From positions 207,057 through 243,034 of the forward strand of contig WELA01000281.1 in the NCBI GenBank assembly GCA_009602735.1: DNA of 35,978 bases, given 5' to 3'. The position numbers and the translations under genes are program-made. Positions 10,141 to 20,029 of the stretch are shown piece after piece (position 1 is the first letter of the stretch; the number at the start of each line of letters is the position of its first letter). Below the pieces are notes generated by a model. That model was given only the letters and a program-made list of their open reading frames with translations, searched no databases and was not told the DNA's origin. The stretch comes from Mesotaenium endlicherianum. Lineage: Eukaryota; Streptophyta; Zygnematophyceae; Zygnematales; Mesotaeniaceae.

Positions 10141-13100
10141 ATGGGTCCTGCTGAACTGGATTCACTATGCATGCCTGACAAACAGATAAAGGAGACCATC
10201 AGTAATATAGACGTCCAGAGAGTGCACACTCTGGATGCTCTTGTTCCACCTGATGTCCAACATTTCTTTGCTACGTCAGGAGAACAATGCGAAAGTCAGG
10301 AAAAGACAGTCCCCCCTATCCTACTGCATTGCATGATTGCAGGTAGGAAGGTGAGGGCATTTGTTGACGGAGGGGCGTCACATACTTTTATTCACAAGGA
10401 CTTAGTTAAGCGGCTAAGGCTGCCTACTGTCACCCAAGGGAATAGAAAAATATTCCTTGGAGATGCCTCAAGTATCCCGGGAGGAGTTATAACCAAGCCT
10501 ATTGAGGTCCAGTTAGGTTCTGGCATTGCAGTTCTAACTGAAACGCTTACATTTGAGGTACTCAACACTGGCTTTTATGATCTCGTGCTAGGCAGGTCCT
10601 GGCTTAATAGACATCAAGCTGAAGTGTGTTGGAGCAGAGGTACAGTTAAAGTGAGAGGAGCCAGTGATGGGCAGACTGACTTGGCACCCACCAGTGCTCT
10701 TCCTCTTGTCCTGTGTGGATGGCAAATGAAGGAAAAGAAGAGGCTTCCAGAAGGATGCAAGTTGCTGAATGCAATGGAGTTCGTCAAAAGCTGGAACCAG
10801 AAGGAAGACAGAATGTTCTGTCTGCTGCTAAGAGAGGTACCTCCTCAACCTGAAGAAGTGGTTGAGAAAAAGGTAAGCCCTCCGGAGCACCCTACTGCTG
10901 CAAAAATTGTTGCTCAGTACACTGATGTGTTTAACATGCCTCCAGGACTACCCCCTAAAAGGGAAGTAGATCATAGGATTGATCTATTACCTGGTAGCCA
11001 GCCACCCTGGCAACGCACTTATGGCTTGTCTTATTTGGAGAGCGAGGAGTTGAAAACACAGATTGCAGAGCTGGAGGAAAATGGTTACATTTCTCCCAGT
11101 AAATCACCGTACGGCGCACCTATCCTATTTGTTAAGAAAAAGGATGGCAGTATGCGGATGTGTGTGGATTACAGAGCCCTGAACAGAATTACAGTAAAGA
11201 ACAAGTATGCTTTACCCAGAATCGAGGACTTGCTTGATACCCTGTCTGGCGCTAAGGTGTTCAGTAAGATAGATCTCAAGAGTGGTTATCATCAAATCAG
11301 AATTGCTGAGGGGGATGAACACAAGACTGCTTTCCGCACACGTTATGGACACTATGAGTTCAACGTGATGCCATTTGGACTGACTAATGCTCCTGCTACC
11401 TTTATGGGTGCTATGAATGACATTTTCAGACCTTATTTGGATAAGTTTGTGCAAGTTTTCCTGGATGATATTTTAATTTTCTCTAAAGATGAAGCTCAGC
11501 ACACTGAACACTTAAAGAAAGTGCTGGACACTCTGCGGAAAAATCACTTGTATGCTAAAATGAGCAAGTGTGATTTCTTTAAGGAAAGTATTGAATTCTT
11601 AGGCCACGTTGTCAGTAAAGAGGGCATCAGTGTGGATCCTAAGAAAGTCCAGACCATAAGGGACTGGCCAGTACCACAGTCTGTCTCTGAAGTTAGATCC
11701 TTCCTCGGGTTGGCTAACTACTATAGGAGATTTATTGAGAATTATTCCACAAAGGCCAGTAAACTGACTGACCTTACTAAGAAAGACATCGGGTATGTGT
11801 GGGGGGAAGAGCAGCAGGCTGCCTTCCAGACCCTTAAAGATGCCCTTTGTTCTGCCCCAGTGCTAGCCGTGTATGACCCCAGCAAACCGGTGCAGGTGGT
11901 TACTGATGCCTCTGATTTTGCCATGGGTGCTATTTTGTTGCAGCCTGCTGACAAAACCACAAAGGATGGTAAGGTACGGCAGGAGTGGCATCCTGTGTTG
12001 TATGAGTCTATGAAATTTAATCCAGCGGAGATTAATTACTCAGTGCATGATAAAGAGCTGCTAGCTATCATTCATGTACTCAAACAGTGGAGAGCATACT
12101 TACATGGTAAAGCTTTTAAGGTGATTACAGATCATCTAGCTCTGACCCACTTTCAGAAGAAGTCCAAGCTGTCGAGGAGGGAGAACCGCTGGAGCCAGAT
12201 GCTGGAGCAGTTCCAAGTCCAGATCGACTACAAACCAGGGAAGTTGAATCCTGCTGATGCACTCTCTAGAAGACCTGACTTGCAAGAAAGGAACTTTAGT
12301 CAGCATGCTGTAGATAAAGTCCTGTGTGCACTCACTTCACTAAAGGTGAAAAAGTCCTTCCTTGAACAACTTAGGAAAGCCTACCTTTCTGACCCAACAT
12401 TTGAGCCCAGCCCCACTACTGGTGTGTGTCGTGCTACTGCACTCGGGTATAAGCTCAAGGGAGGGGTCTGGGTGACTGAAACCACTTCAGGCAGGCTGAA
12501 GCTGGTCATTCCTAATAATTTGGAAATAAGGTCTCTCTTACTGAGTCAAGCTCATGACAGTCTCCTGGGTGGACATTTGGGGCAGGCCAAAACTGTTGGC
12601 AAACTGGCAAAACATTATCATTGGGAGGGGTTACCCCGGGAGGTCTTGAAATATGTCAAGTCCTGTGACCAGTGTCAGAGAAATAAGTCTCGGCACACAC
12701 CACCCGGAGGTCTCTTGCAACCGCTACCCATCCCAGCGGGACGCTGGGAAACTATATCCATGGACTGGGTGGTCTCACTACCAAGAACTGCCAACGGGCA
12801 TGATTCAATACTGGTAGTCGTGGATAAACTGACAAAAATGGTCATTTTTATCCCCACAACTGTCAAAGTGACTGCACTCGAAACAGCGAGACAGTTTTAC
12901 AACCATGTAGTATGCCAACATGGGCTCCCTTCTAATATCATCTCAGACAGAGACTCAAAATTCACCTCTAAGTTCTGGAGAGCTTTAATGGGGTTAATGG
13001 GAGTCAAACAGCTGCTCAGCACAGCAAACCACCCTCAGACTGATGGGCAGACTGAAAGAACTAACCGAGTTCTGCAGGAGGTGCTGAGAGCATATATTAA

Positions 13101-13770
13101 CCAAAAACAAGATAATTGGGATGACCTGTTGCCTCAAATTCAGTTTGCGGTCAACAGTGCGGTGCACGCGTCAACGGGCAAAACTCCTTTTGAACTCAGC
13201 CTGGGTAGAGTCCCTAAGTCTCCTCTAGATGTGCTAGGGGAATCTTTAACTCACCCTGAAGGGATTGACAACCCGGTCTCCCTCCAGTTAACTCAGGAGT
13301 TTGCTGACACCCTGTCAGAAGTCCAACGAAACTTGCACACGGCCCAAGAAAACCAACAAAAATACGCTAATCAACACCGTCGGGAACTGACATTTTCCAA
13401 GGGGGATTTAGTCAAACTGCATTCTCAGCACCTGTACCTCCCTGGTGTGGTCAAGAAAAAGCTTGGCCCTGTCTGGGTCGGTCCATATTCGGTGGTCCGT
13501 CGTGTCGGTCAGAATGCTTACAAACTGAACATGTCAGCTGAATACAAGGGGCACCCGGTCTTTAATGTCTCCTTCCTGGAACCATACATCAAAGGTGATA
13601 CACTGTTCACAGGTTGGTTACCTGTCCAACCGGGACCGGTCCCCGCTGTCCGGGATGGCGACCCTGAGGAATATGAGGTCGATGAGATTTTGGACGCTCG
13701 CTCGGTCCGTCGATCGTCTAAATATGTCATGAACTACCTCATTCGATGGAAGGGTTACGATGTGAAATGA
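10141..13770 (+). CDS. pol: Pol polyprotein (PR-RT-RNase H-IN-partial chromodomain) of Ty3/gypsy element
   Basis: Numbering is from the ATG at 10141, but the frame is open from 10027 and translation probably enters by -1 frameshift from gag. Protease: active-site DGGAS at residues 76-80 (DGGA where DSGA is usual). Reverse transcriptase: FLDD catalytic motif at 440-443, after the [12 protein letters not shown] and [12 protein letters not shown] blocks. RNase H: TDAS, DKELLAI and TDHLAL blocks. Integrase: HHCC zinc finger, then D875, D936, E972 (DD35E spacing). The C-terminus enters a chromodomain ([10 protein letters not shown], then YLIRWKGYD) and stops at 13768 only because a solo LTR begins at 13763; the last two residues and the stop are LTR sequence. 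All catalytic residues visible are intact, which suggests fairly recent activity. Confidence 0.96.
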   Translation: MGPAELDSLCMPDKQIKETISNIDVQRVHTLDALVPPDVQHFFATSGEQCESQEKTVPPILLHCMIAGRKVRAFVDGGASHTFIHKDLVKRLRLPTVTQGNRKIFLGDASSIPGGVITKPIEVQLGSGIAVLTETLTFEVLNTGFYDLVLGRSWLNRHQAEVCWSRGTVKVRGASDGQTDLAPTSALPLVLCGWQMKEKKRLPEGCKLLNAMEFVKSWNQKEDRMFCLLLREVPPQPEEVVEKKVSPPEHPTAAKIVAQYTDVFNMPPGLPPKREVDHRIDLLPGSQPPWQRTYGLSYLESEELKTQIAELEENGYISPSKSPYGAPILFVKKKDGSMRMCVDYRALNRITVKNKYALPRIEDLLDTLSGAKVFSKIDLKSGYHQIRIAEGDEHKTAFRTRYGHYEFNVMPFGLTNAPATFMGAMNDIFRPYLDKFVQVFLDDILIFSKDEAQHTEHLKKVLDTLRKNHLYAKMSKCDFFKESIEFLGHVVSKEGISVDPKKVQTIRDWPVPQSVSEVRSFLGLANYYRRFIENYSTKASKLTDLTKKDIGYVWGEEQQAAFQTLKDALCSAPVLAVYDPSKPVQVVTDASDFAMGAILLQPADKTTKDGKVRQEWHPVLYESMKFNPAEINYSVHDKELLAIIHVLKQWRAYLHGKAFKVITDHLALTHFQKKSKLSRRENRWSQMLEQFQVQIDYKPGKLNPADALSRRPDLQERNFSQHAVDKVLCALTSLKVKKSFLEQLRKAYLSDPTFEPSPTTGVCRATALGYKLKGGVWVTETTSGRLKLVIPNNLEIRSLLLSQAHDSLLGGHLGQAKTVGKLAKHYHWEGLPREVLKYVKSCDQCQRNKSRHTPPGGLLQPLPIPAGRWETISMDWVVSLPRTANGHDSILVVVDKLTKMVIFIPTTVKVTALETARQFYNHVVCQHGLPSNIISDRDSKFTSKFWRALMGLMGVKQLLSTANHPQTDGQTERTNRVLQEVLRAYINQKQDNWDDLLPQIQFAVNSAVHASTGKTPFELSLGRVPKSPLDVLGESLTHPEGIDNPVSLQLTQEFADTLSEVQRNLHTAQENQQKYANQHRRELTFSKGDLVKLHSQHLYLPGVVKKKLGPVWVGPYSVVRRVGQNAYKLNMSAEYKGHPVFNVSFLEPYIKGDTLFTGWLPVQPGPVPAVRDGDPEEYEVDEILDARSVRRSSKYVMNYLIRWKGYDVK

Positions 13771-14482
13771 ATCGACTTACCAAATAGGCGATTAACAATT
13801 AATAAAGATCTTTATATCAGCAAGTAATCTTTATGGTATTTCCGTTAACTCGTTTAAACGGCAAAGGACAATACACTAGCAGGGAATACTACTCGTCAGT
13901 CAAATGAGAGTAAACTAGCATCAATAATGCAAATCAGTAAACTCATACATAAGCAAGGTTAGAAGACAGTGCGTATCAATGGCTTCTCGCCTTGGATTCA
14001 GATCTCTCTCAGTGAGCTGTACAAGAGAGTTGGCCTCGTTTCCGAATGCCGAACTCGAGAGCAATGCCTAGCATATGTACATGGAATGAGTTTACTGTTC
14101 AACGGTCAGTGCGATGGCACCGCCTACCCGGGAGTTAACCACGTTGGTAGGACCTCGGTTAACCAAATCCACCGCCATCTCCCATCATCCCGAATAGCCA
14201 TCCATCATAGGGATGTCATCTGGCCATTCATCTAGCATATCGCACTTAGATGCATATCAAGGCAGTTCGCTGCTACCGAGTACGGAAGTCAGCTGGCTGT
14301 CAAAGAATGTGTCAGCAAGCTGACTTAAGTTGACTTCAGCCTGCTGCTTTTGGCCGAGTCATTAAACTGATAATTATGTAAAGTCCAGCAGACTGATTAT
14401 TAACTAAAGTTCAGCAGGCTGAACTAAATTAACAATTATATTTAAATGAATATTATATCTACTAATATACTGATTCATTACA
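13763..14482 (-). mobile_element. Solo LTR, same family, inserted in pol chromodomain
   Basis: This 720-bp element reads TGTAATGAATCAG...GATTCATTTCA on the minus strand. It is flanked by the 5-bp target-site duplication CGATG (13758-13762 and 14483-14487). No PBS, gag or PPT adjoins it, so it is a solo LTR left by recombination between the LTRs of a second element. It is the only apparently full-length LTR of the family in the window. It contains perfect short palindromes such as GTTCAGCAGGCTGAAC (14409-14424). Confidence 0.93.
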
Positions 14483-14483
14483 C

Positions 14484-14582
14484 GATGCCTCTGGGGACAC
14501 TTGGGAATTTAAGGACCACTTGACCAATGCCAAAGGGGCGTTGAAACGGTTCCACCTTCGGGCCGCTGGAGCCCCTTCATAA
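14484..14582 (+). pseudogene. Severed 3' end of pol chromodomain
   Basis: Immediately after the right CGATG copy, the frame that would continue pol is open for 32 codons and ends at TAA (14580-14582). It contains a GDTWEF block and an NAKGAL block, as expected for the second half of a chromodomain (the conserved Trp followed by the C-terminal helix). This shows that the solo LTR, not a terminal truncation, interrupts pol. There is no start codon, so this piece is not expressed by itself. Confidence 0.88.
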
Positions 14583-14676
14583 CTGTCATTTCAGTTGACA
14601 CGGGAAGGTGACAGGCGGTCCTGTCTCCATTTAAGTTGGAGGGGAAAATATATGACAGTTAGTGAGCGAGAGCGAT

Positions 14677-14846
14677 AAAGGGACAGTTACGTGAATTCTA
14701 AATGTCAGCATAGTGACAGAGGGGACAGCCTGGCCCACATAAAGCACCTTGAGCTGAAGGAAAAGGGACAGTTACGTGAATCCTAAATGTCAGCATAGTG
14801 ACAGAGGGGACAGCCTGGCCCACATAAAGCACCTTGAGCTGAAGGA
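14677..14846 (+). repeat. 85-bp tandem duplication (two copies)
   Basis: Copies at 14677-14761 and 14762-14846 differ at about one base (GAATTCT versus GAATCCT). They lie between the pol stop and the third ORF. Each contains CCCACATAAAGCACC, a loosely TATA-like string, so the unit could be a promoter or enhancer for the downstream ORF, but that is inference. Confidence 0.9.
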
Positions 14847-15057
14847 AAAAGGGCCTCGCACAACACTATATCACTTAACTCACCCTACAACAGAATCATA
14901 CGTTTATGTTTAGCGCATCGCAACTACGTCAACGTTTAGCAATCATCCTGTAAGGTAAACAGCATCGAATCCACTATACTAATACTAACATACTTCTTGC
15001 AATCCCTATGACAAAGGTCCATACCCTACTAAGTTGTGCCCTGGTTACATGCACAGG

Positions 15058-16738
15058 ATGGCGCCCACCACACAAAAGGAGGACAGAAAGCGCAAGGCGG
15101 AAGAAGCCAGGAGGACAATGGAGCAATACCAGAAGGAGCTGGCGGCGACGTCCCTCACCAGGAGAGAACAGGAAAGGGTCCGCAGACAACAAGAGGCGGC
15201 AGAAGAGGCACAGAGGAAGAAGGATCAGGAAGCGGAAAACCTCAGGAAAGCTGAGGAGGAGAGACAGAAGAAACAACAAGAAGAAGCGGCAGCGGCAGAG
15301 GAGGAGAAAAGGAAAAAGATTGAAGCGGACAGACAGAAGAGCTTGGCCACTTACAGGTATACTGTGGTGGGTGGCCAAAACTTCGATAACCTGAAGGAAG
15401 CATTGCTGGCAGCCCAGGAGATCAACAGGCTGGAACAGACAACACTGCTACAGAGGGAAGGAGCTGCAGCACTGGATAGGTACATCGAGACACACACCGG
15501 CGTGGTCCTTTACGAANAAAGATTATGCCAAGATGGTGGGCTATACAGCGGAGCAGGCCCGGTATCTTGCAGATGATTGAGAGGACAAGCCGGTCCCCAT
15601 ACCGGGAATAGTGGGAGATCAGAGACTCATCCGGATGGTGAGCATGCGGCCCGATAGCTTTAAGGATACGGTATTCTACCTCACACTCCTGCCAGCTTAC
15701 AATGAAGTTGAGAGAAGGAGCTGGGAGTACTTGGCCAGGGAAGCAGGACAGCAGATGTTCTCTCCCCACTGGTTCCCGTGTAAACTGAGGAAGGCTGAGC
15801 ACGGACCCCAGTACTACCAGCAGCCAACAGACTGGAGGTGGATGACCGTCACAAATAAGAAGCAGGAGTGTGACCGAGCCCAACCGGATGACTTCCACTA
15901 TGGCCTAGACGGCTATCTCATCCTACCACCTCACATTGCCCCTTGGGATCCCAGGCTGAATGGATGCCTGAGCAATATGAATGCAGAGACCAAGGAACAT
16001 AGGAGGAGGGGAAGAGAGTACTTCTCTAAGGGAAAGCATGCCTTTGTCAAATGGGCAAAGAATGCAGGCCGGATAGATATCAGTAGGCTGAAGGCCAAGC
16101 AACCTCCAGCGCGCCCTAAGAAAGGGAGGTCGGTAGACTACTCCATGTCTACTAGGGAGCAGGACGACTTAGTGGACGAGACCCCTACTTTCTCCGAGGA
16201 GGAGGATGAGGAGGATGAGGAAGAAGAACAAGGCAGAGGAGAAGCATCAGCAGCAGGTACTCAGGATACCCAGGGGCAGGCAGGGGCGCACCCTAAAGAA
16301 CCACAATCAGGTATTTGGAATGTGATCCCCGTTATGGCGACAACTGGACCCAGCGCTCGCTCCCCCAGCCCACCTGCCCAAGCAGGGGAAGAAGCTGATC
16401 TGACGGTACTGGGCAGCAGACACAGGCAGAAATCCCCAGAGGACAGGGGTGCCAGAAGAGAGACACGCGGGTGGGCCAGAGGTATGCCAGCCTCCCCCTC
16501 CGCTCAGGGGCATGTACCTCTAGCCAATGTATTTCAGCATCCTACTGGAATGCCTGTCTATGTGGGGATCAACACCCAAGTGGTTGAAGAACAGGCTACC
16601 ATCCTTCGTTCTCCTCGAGGCCCAACTTTAGAGCAAACAGGGTTCTTTAGAAGGCCAGCTGACAGACCTAGAGGGCTGTCCAGATCTAGGTCCAGATCTC
16701 CGTCTCCTGATCCTGAAGCCCCAGGAACAACCCCCTAA
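15058..16738 (+). CDS. Third ORF of the Ty3/gypsy element, unknown function (~559 codons, with N and one in-frame TGA)
   Basis: The ORF lies in sense between pol and the PPT/3' LTR. The ATG at 15058 (A at -3, G at +4) is preferred; one more in-frame ATG is at 15049. Removing the single N at 15517 makes frames before and after it continuous, so that frameshift is an assembly artefact. One in-frame TGA (15578-15580) then remains. Domains: residues ~5-97 are an Arg/Lys/Glu/Gln/Ala-rich coiled coil. About 100-360 looks globular (VVGGQNFDNLKEALLAAQEI; later WEYLAREAGQQMFSPHWFPC, rich in Trp/Tyr/Pro). Then come a basic patch (RPKKGRS), a Glu/Asp tract (EEEDEEDEEEE), a Pro/Gly/Ser-rich linker and an SR-rich tail (SRSRSRSPSP). 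No membrane span or signal peptide is visible, so an envelope role is unlikely. The basic and SR regions suggest nucleic-acid binding or nuclear localisation, by inference only. No known family is recognised. Confidence 0.72.
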
Positions 16739-16815
16739 GGTGACAGGCTGAGAAGACAGTCAGTAGGGGAGGCTGGGCAGGGTCAGTTCCTTTATTTAAG
16801 GCTTTGGCAGTTTAA

Positions 16816-16851
16816 TGTTGTCGAGGCGACAACAAGTTAAGTTGGAGGGAT
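16816..16851 (+). other. Hairpin and polypurine tract before 3' LTR
   Basis: A perfect 8-bp stem, TGTTGTCG (16816-16823) with CGACAACA (16827-16834), has a 3-nt loop. It is followed by TTAAGTTGGAGGG (16837-16849), whose purine-rich end abuts the LTR. This is the expected plus-strand priming site. The same 13-mer occurs at 14631-14643, just after pol. Confidence 0.75.
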
Positions 16852-17357
16852 TGTAATGAATCAGTATATTAGTGGATATAATATTCATTTAAATATAATA
16901 GTTAATTAAGTTCATCCTGCTGAACTTGAAGTTAATAGTCAGTCTGCTGGACTTTACATAATTATCAGTTTAATGACTCAGCCGGAAGCAGCAGGCTGAA
17001 GTCCATATAAGTCAGCTTGCTGACCCATTCTTTGACAGCCAGCTGACTTCCGTACTCGGTAGCAGCGAACTGCCTTGACATACACCTAAGTACGATATGC
17101 TAGATGAATGGCCAGATGACATCCCTATGATGGATGGCTATTCGGGATGATGGGAGATGGCGGTGGATTTGGTTAACCGAGGTCCTACCAACGTGGTTAA
17201 CTCCCGGGTAGGCGGTGCCATCGCACTGACCGTTGAACAGTAAACTCATTCCATGTACATATGCTAGGCATTGCTCTCGAGTTCGGCATTCGGAAACGAG
17301 GCCAACTCTCTTGTACAGCTTACTGAGAGAGATCTGAATCCAAGGCGAGAAGCCATT
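16852..17357 (+). repeat. 3' LTR, truncated at its 3' end
   Basis: Starts TGTAATGAATCAG and matches the solo LTR and the 5' LTR up to GAAGCCATT (17357), then homology stops; about 215 bp of LTR are missing. It keeps the U3 hairpin region absent from the 5' LTR (for example GTCAGCTTGCTGAC, 17011-17024). The next 36 bp (17358-17393) match nothing else in the window that I can see. Confidence 0.9.
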
Positions 17358-17393
17358 CTTCCAAAGCTTCCTGAAGAGGTTGCTCTTCTATTA

Positions 17394-17762
17394 TACAATG
17401 AATCGACTTACAATAAGCGACTAAGAACTAATATAAGATCTTCATATCACCAAGTAATCTTTGTGGTCTTTTTTGGTTGAGTAATTAATCAGCAAAAGAC
17501 CACACAAGTAGCGTAAGCAATACTCACAAGTCAAATGCAAGTAACGAGCATCAATCATGCAATCAGTTAAGCAGTTCGTGTAACCACTTGCAGCCTTGAA
17601 TTCATATTTTCTCTCAGTAGTCTGAACAGAGAGTTGGCCTCGTTTTCGAATGCCGAACCCGCGGGCAATACGTAACATATGTACATGGAATGAGTTTACT
17701 GTTCAACGGTAAGTGCGATGGCACCCCCTACCCAAGAGTTAACCACGTTAGTAGGCCCTCGG
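17394..17762 (-). repeat. Diverged reverse-oriented LTR fragment
   Basis: On the minus strand this is the 3' part of a related LTR. The LTR end reads from 17394 (CGATTCATTGTA on the minus strand), and homology runs to CCGAGG at 17762. It is cut there by the start of the next LTR. It is clearly more diverged from the 8.1-17.3 kb copies than they are from each other. Confidence 0.8.
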
Positions 17763-18547
17763 TGTAATGAATCAGCATTATTGATAAATGTGTTATTAAG
17801 TTCAGTCTGGTGAACTTTAGTTAATAGGAAGTCTGCTGGACTTTTAGGAATATTCAGTATGATGACTCAGCTGGGAGCAGAAGGCTGAAGTCCACCATAG
17901 GTTAGCTTGCTAACACATTCTTTGACAGTCAGCTGACTGCCGTATGCGATATCAATAAACTTCCTAGTCATGCAATCAAGTGTGATATGCTAGTTGAATG
18001 GCCAGATGACACCCTCGGGTGGATTTGCCGTTCGGGTTGATGGGAGATTGCTGTGGATTCTGTTAGCCGAGGTCCTACCAACGTGGTTAAGTCCCGAGTG
18101 GGCGGTGCCATTGAATAAGAAACTCATTCCATATGCATAGGCTAGGTATTGCTTTCGAGTTCGGCATTCAACTATGAGGCCAACTCCCAGGTAGGCGGTG
18201 CCATCGCACTTGCCGTCGAGGAGTATTTCCATATACATAGGCTAGGTATTGCCCTCGAGTTCGGCATTCAAAAACAAGGCCAACTCTCCGTACAGCTTAC
18301 TGAGAGAATATCTGATTCCAAGGCTACAAGCCGTTACACGATGTGCTTACTGTCCTTGCTCACGTATGAGTTTACTGATTGCATGTTGATGCTCGTAGCT
18401 TGCATTTGACTTATGAGAATTGCTCTTGCTAGCTGTGTGGTCGTTTGTTGATAAATAAGTTAAACAAAAAACACCATAAAAATTACTTGCTGATATGAAG
18501 ATCTTTTATTTATTGTGAATCACCTGTTGGTAAGTCGATTCATTTCA
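17763..18547 (+). repeat. Diverged LTR (5' LTR of a second, decayed element)
   Basis: TGTAATGAATCAG (17763) to GATTCATTTCA (18547), 785 bp. It is longer than the 720-bp form because a ~93-bp segment is tandemly duplicated (18101-18193 and 18194-18288, both beginning GGCGGTGCCAT). It is followed by TGGTAGCTC, a damaged PBS, and then by gag at 18574. Confidence 0.87.
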
Positions 18548-18573
18548 GTGGTAGCTCTTATCACAGTTTCTGA

Positions 18574-20029
18574 ATGATAGCGGAGACCCGGTCTCAATTT
18601 AGCAACTCTCAAAACATGAAAGGTCAGGATAATGATATCATAGAAAATCAGGCGAAGAGCCAGGTGATAGGACCTCGTACTTACGTTGATGTCTTAGCAG
18701 ACGCTGCAGCTAGAGAAGCTGCAGAGGAAGCGGCAGTTATTGCTGCAGAAGCAGCCCAGCAGGCTGAGGAAGAACGCATCAAAATACAAGCTTAGCGTTT
18801 AGCTAAAGCAAGGTAAGATGCAGCAGCAGAAAGGAGACGTGGGGCTGATGTCGAAACGGTGGAGGAGTTAATGGCACGATGGTCCAATCTTCAAAACCCA
18901 CCTCCCAATGTCGCTGCTGATGTACCTCTTGCTCAGATTTGTAGACAACTGAGTGGAGCGGGAATTGCTAATGCAGCAGTCAGAGGAAATGCCGAAGCTG
19001 CTACTGAGCGATTGAATGCTGCTTCTGCTGCTATGGCTGGATTGCCATCTCAGAAAGTCAATCTGGGTGCATTATGTTTTCAAATCCAGTCTCAGATGAC
19101 TATGATGTATCAATCCCAACAGGAGGACAAAGGATGCCAATGTTGCGTGATATGGACCAACTGGGTTCTCAAGACTACTGGCGGTGGCAGAGAGCTTAGT
19201 AAGCCAAAGTCTAAGCCTCCTCATGACTATGACCCTGAGGGGAACAAGAAATCTTATCTGATCAAATTTCTCGCTGATGTTGAGCAGTGGTTGGAGAATT
19301 AATCACAAGAGCACAACTTTGAGAAGGTCAAGCACACTAGAACGTGCTTTGTTGAAAGGCAGCGCAGCAGACTGGTGGCTCTACTGAAAAGGAGAGCGTA
19401 AGGCTAACCAACTCGGTGACCCCTCGTGGGTAGAATTCATTTAGAAATCGTATGAGAAATTTGATGTGATCAACCAGCAGGAGAAAAGCTATCTTTGGAA
19501 GGCAGACCACTTGAGTTGCTGAGTATGCTCAAAAGTTTCAGGAGAACATGATGAAGCAGCCCGCGTTGCCAAAGTTGTATAGGATAGCATAGTTCAGGTA
19601 TGGCTTGAAATTTGAGGTCTCAAGTTATTTTGCTGAGAAGAAGTATGACAAGCTTGTTGACTTGATCCGAGACACTGATGCTTGGGATCAGCAGCAGTTC
19701 AACCATGAGCGCCAAAGTAGTGCTTTGGTGGCTAAGATTATCAAAATCCACATGGTTCCTACAAATTACAATACCATTGAAGGAGACCGATTTGAGGATG
19801 ACGAGATGGATGAGCATGAGTCTTACGGTATGAGTACAATGCTATGCAATCTTGGGGGAGGGATGGATACTCTCAAGGAGGCTCTGGTAGAGGTGGTGGT
19901 AGGACTAAGGCGAGATTAGCCTCAGCAAAATCAATTTGCTACCATTGCCAAAAGAGAGGCCACTACCAAGAGGACTGTTCTAGCAAGCACCTACCCATGG
20001 TGAATCAAAAGGATCAGCCTTTAAAATAC
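18574..20029 (+). pseudogene. gag: Decayed gag of a second Ty3/gypsy copy
   Basis: Homologous along its length to the gag at 8594: the N-terminal Ala/Glu-rich region (18574-18792), a capsid part (18859-19299) and a late capsid part (19605 on). The zinc knuckle CYHCQKRGHYQEDC is at 19937-19978. It is broken by stops (for example TAG 18793, TAA near 19300) and several frame changes. It retains the slippery TTTAAAA (20020-20026), three bases before the sequence switches to an unrelated LTR-like repeat at 20030. No pol follows. Confidence 0.9.

Larger units (their letters stand above)
8152..17357 (+). mobile_element. Ty3/gypsy chromovirus-type LTR retrotransposon with extra ORF, interrupted
   Basis: Order: 5' LTR (8152-8559), PBS (8561-8572), gag (8594-10072), frameshift signal (10048-10095), pol (to 13762, resuming 14488-14582), third ORF (15058-16738), PPT (16837-16851), 3' LTR (16852-17357). 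LTR ends are TGTAATGAATC...GATTCATTTCA, a near-perfect terminal inverted repeat. Pol order PR-RT-RNaseH-IN-chromodomain places it among chromoviruses. A reverse-oriented solo LTR (13763-14482) of the same family has inserted in the chromodomain. The 5' LTR has lost about 312 bp and the 3' LTR its last ~215 bp, so this copy cannot now be autonomous although the gag and pol frames are otherwise open. Confidence 0.93.

Noticed and set aside
13969..14235. Plus-strand 88-aa ORF after pol
   Set aside because: It lies wholly inside the reverse-oriented solo LTR, with no protein-like features.
13763..14482. Reading this LTR as the 3' LTR of the main element in an inverted rearrangement
   Set aside because: The 5-bp CGATG duplication on both sides and the resumption of the pol frame at 14488 show a separate insertion, while the true 3' LTR lies at 16852.
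14974..15378. Minus-strand 134-aa Leu/Arg-rich, membrane-like ORF
   Set aside because: It is the antisense shadow of the Lys/Glu/Gln-rich coiled coil of the third ORF.
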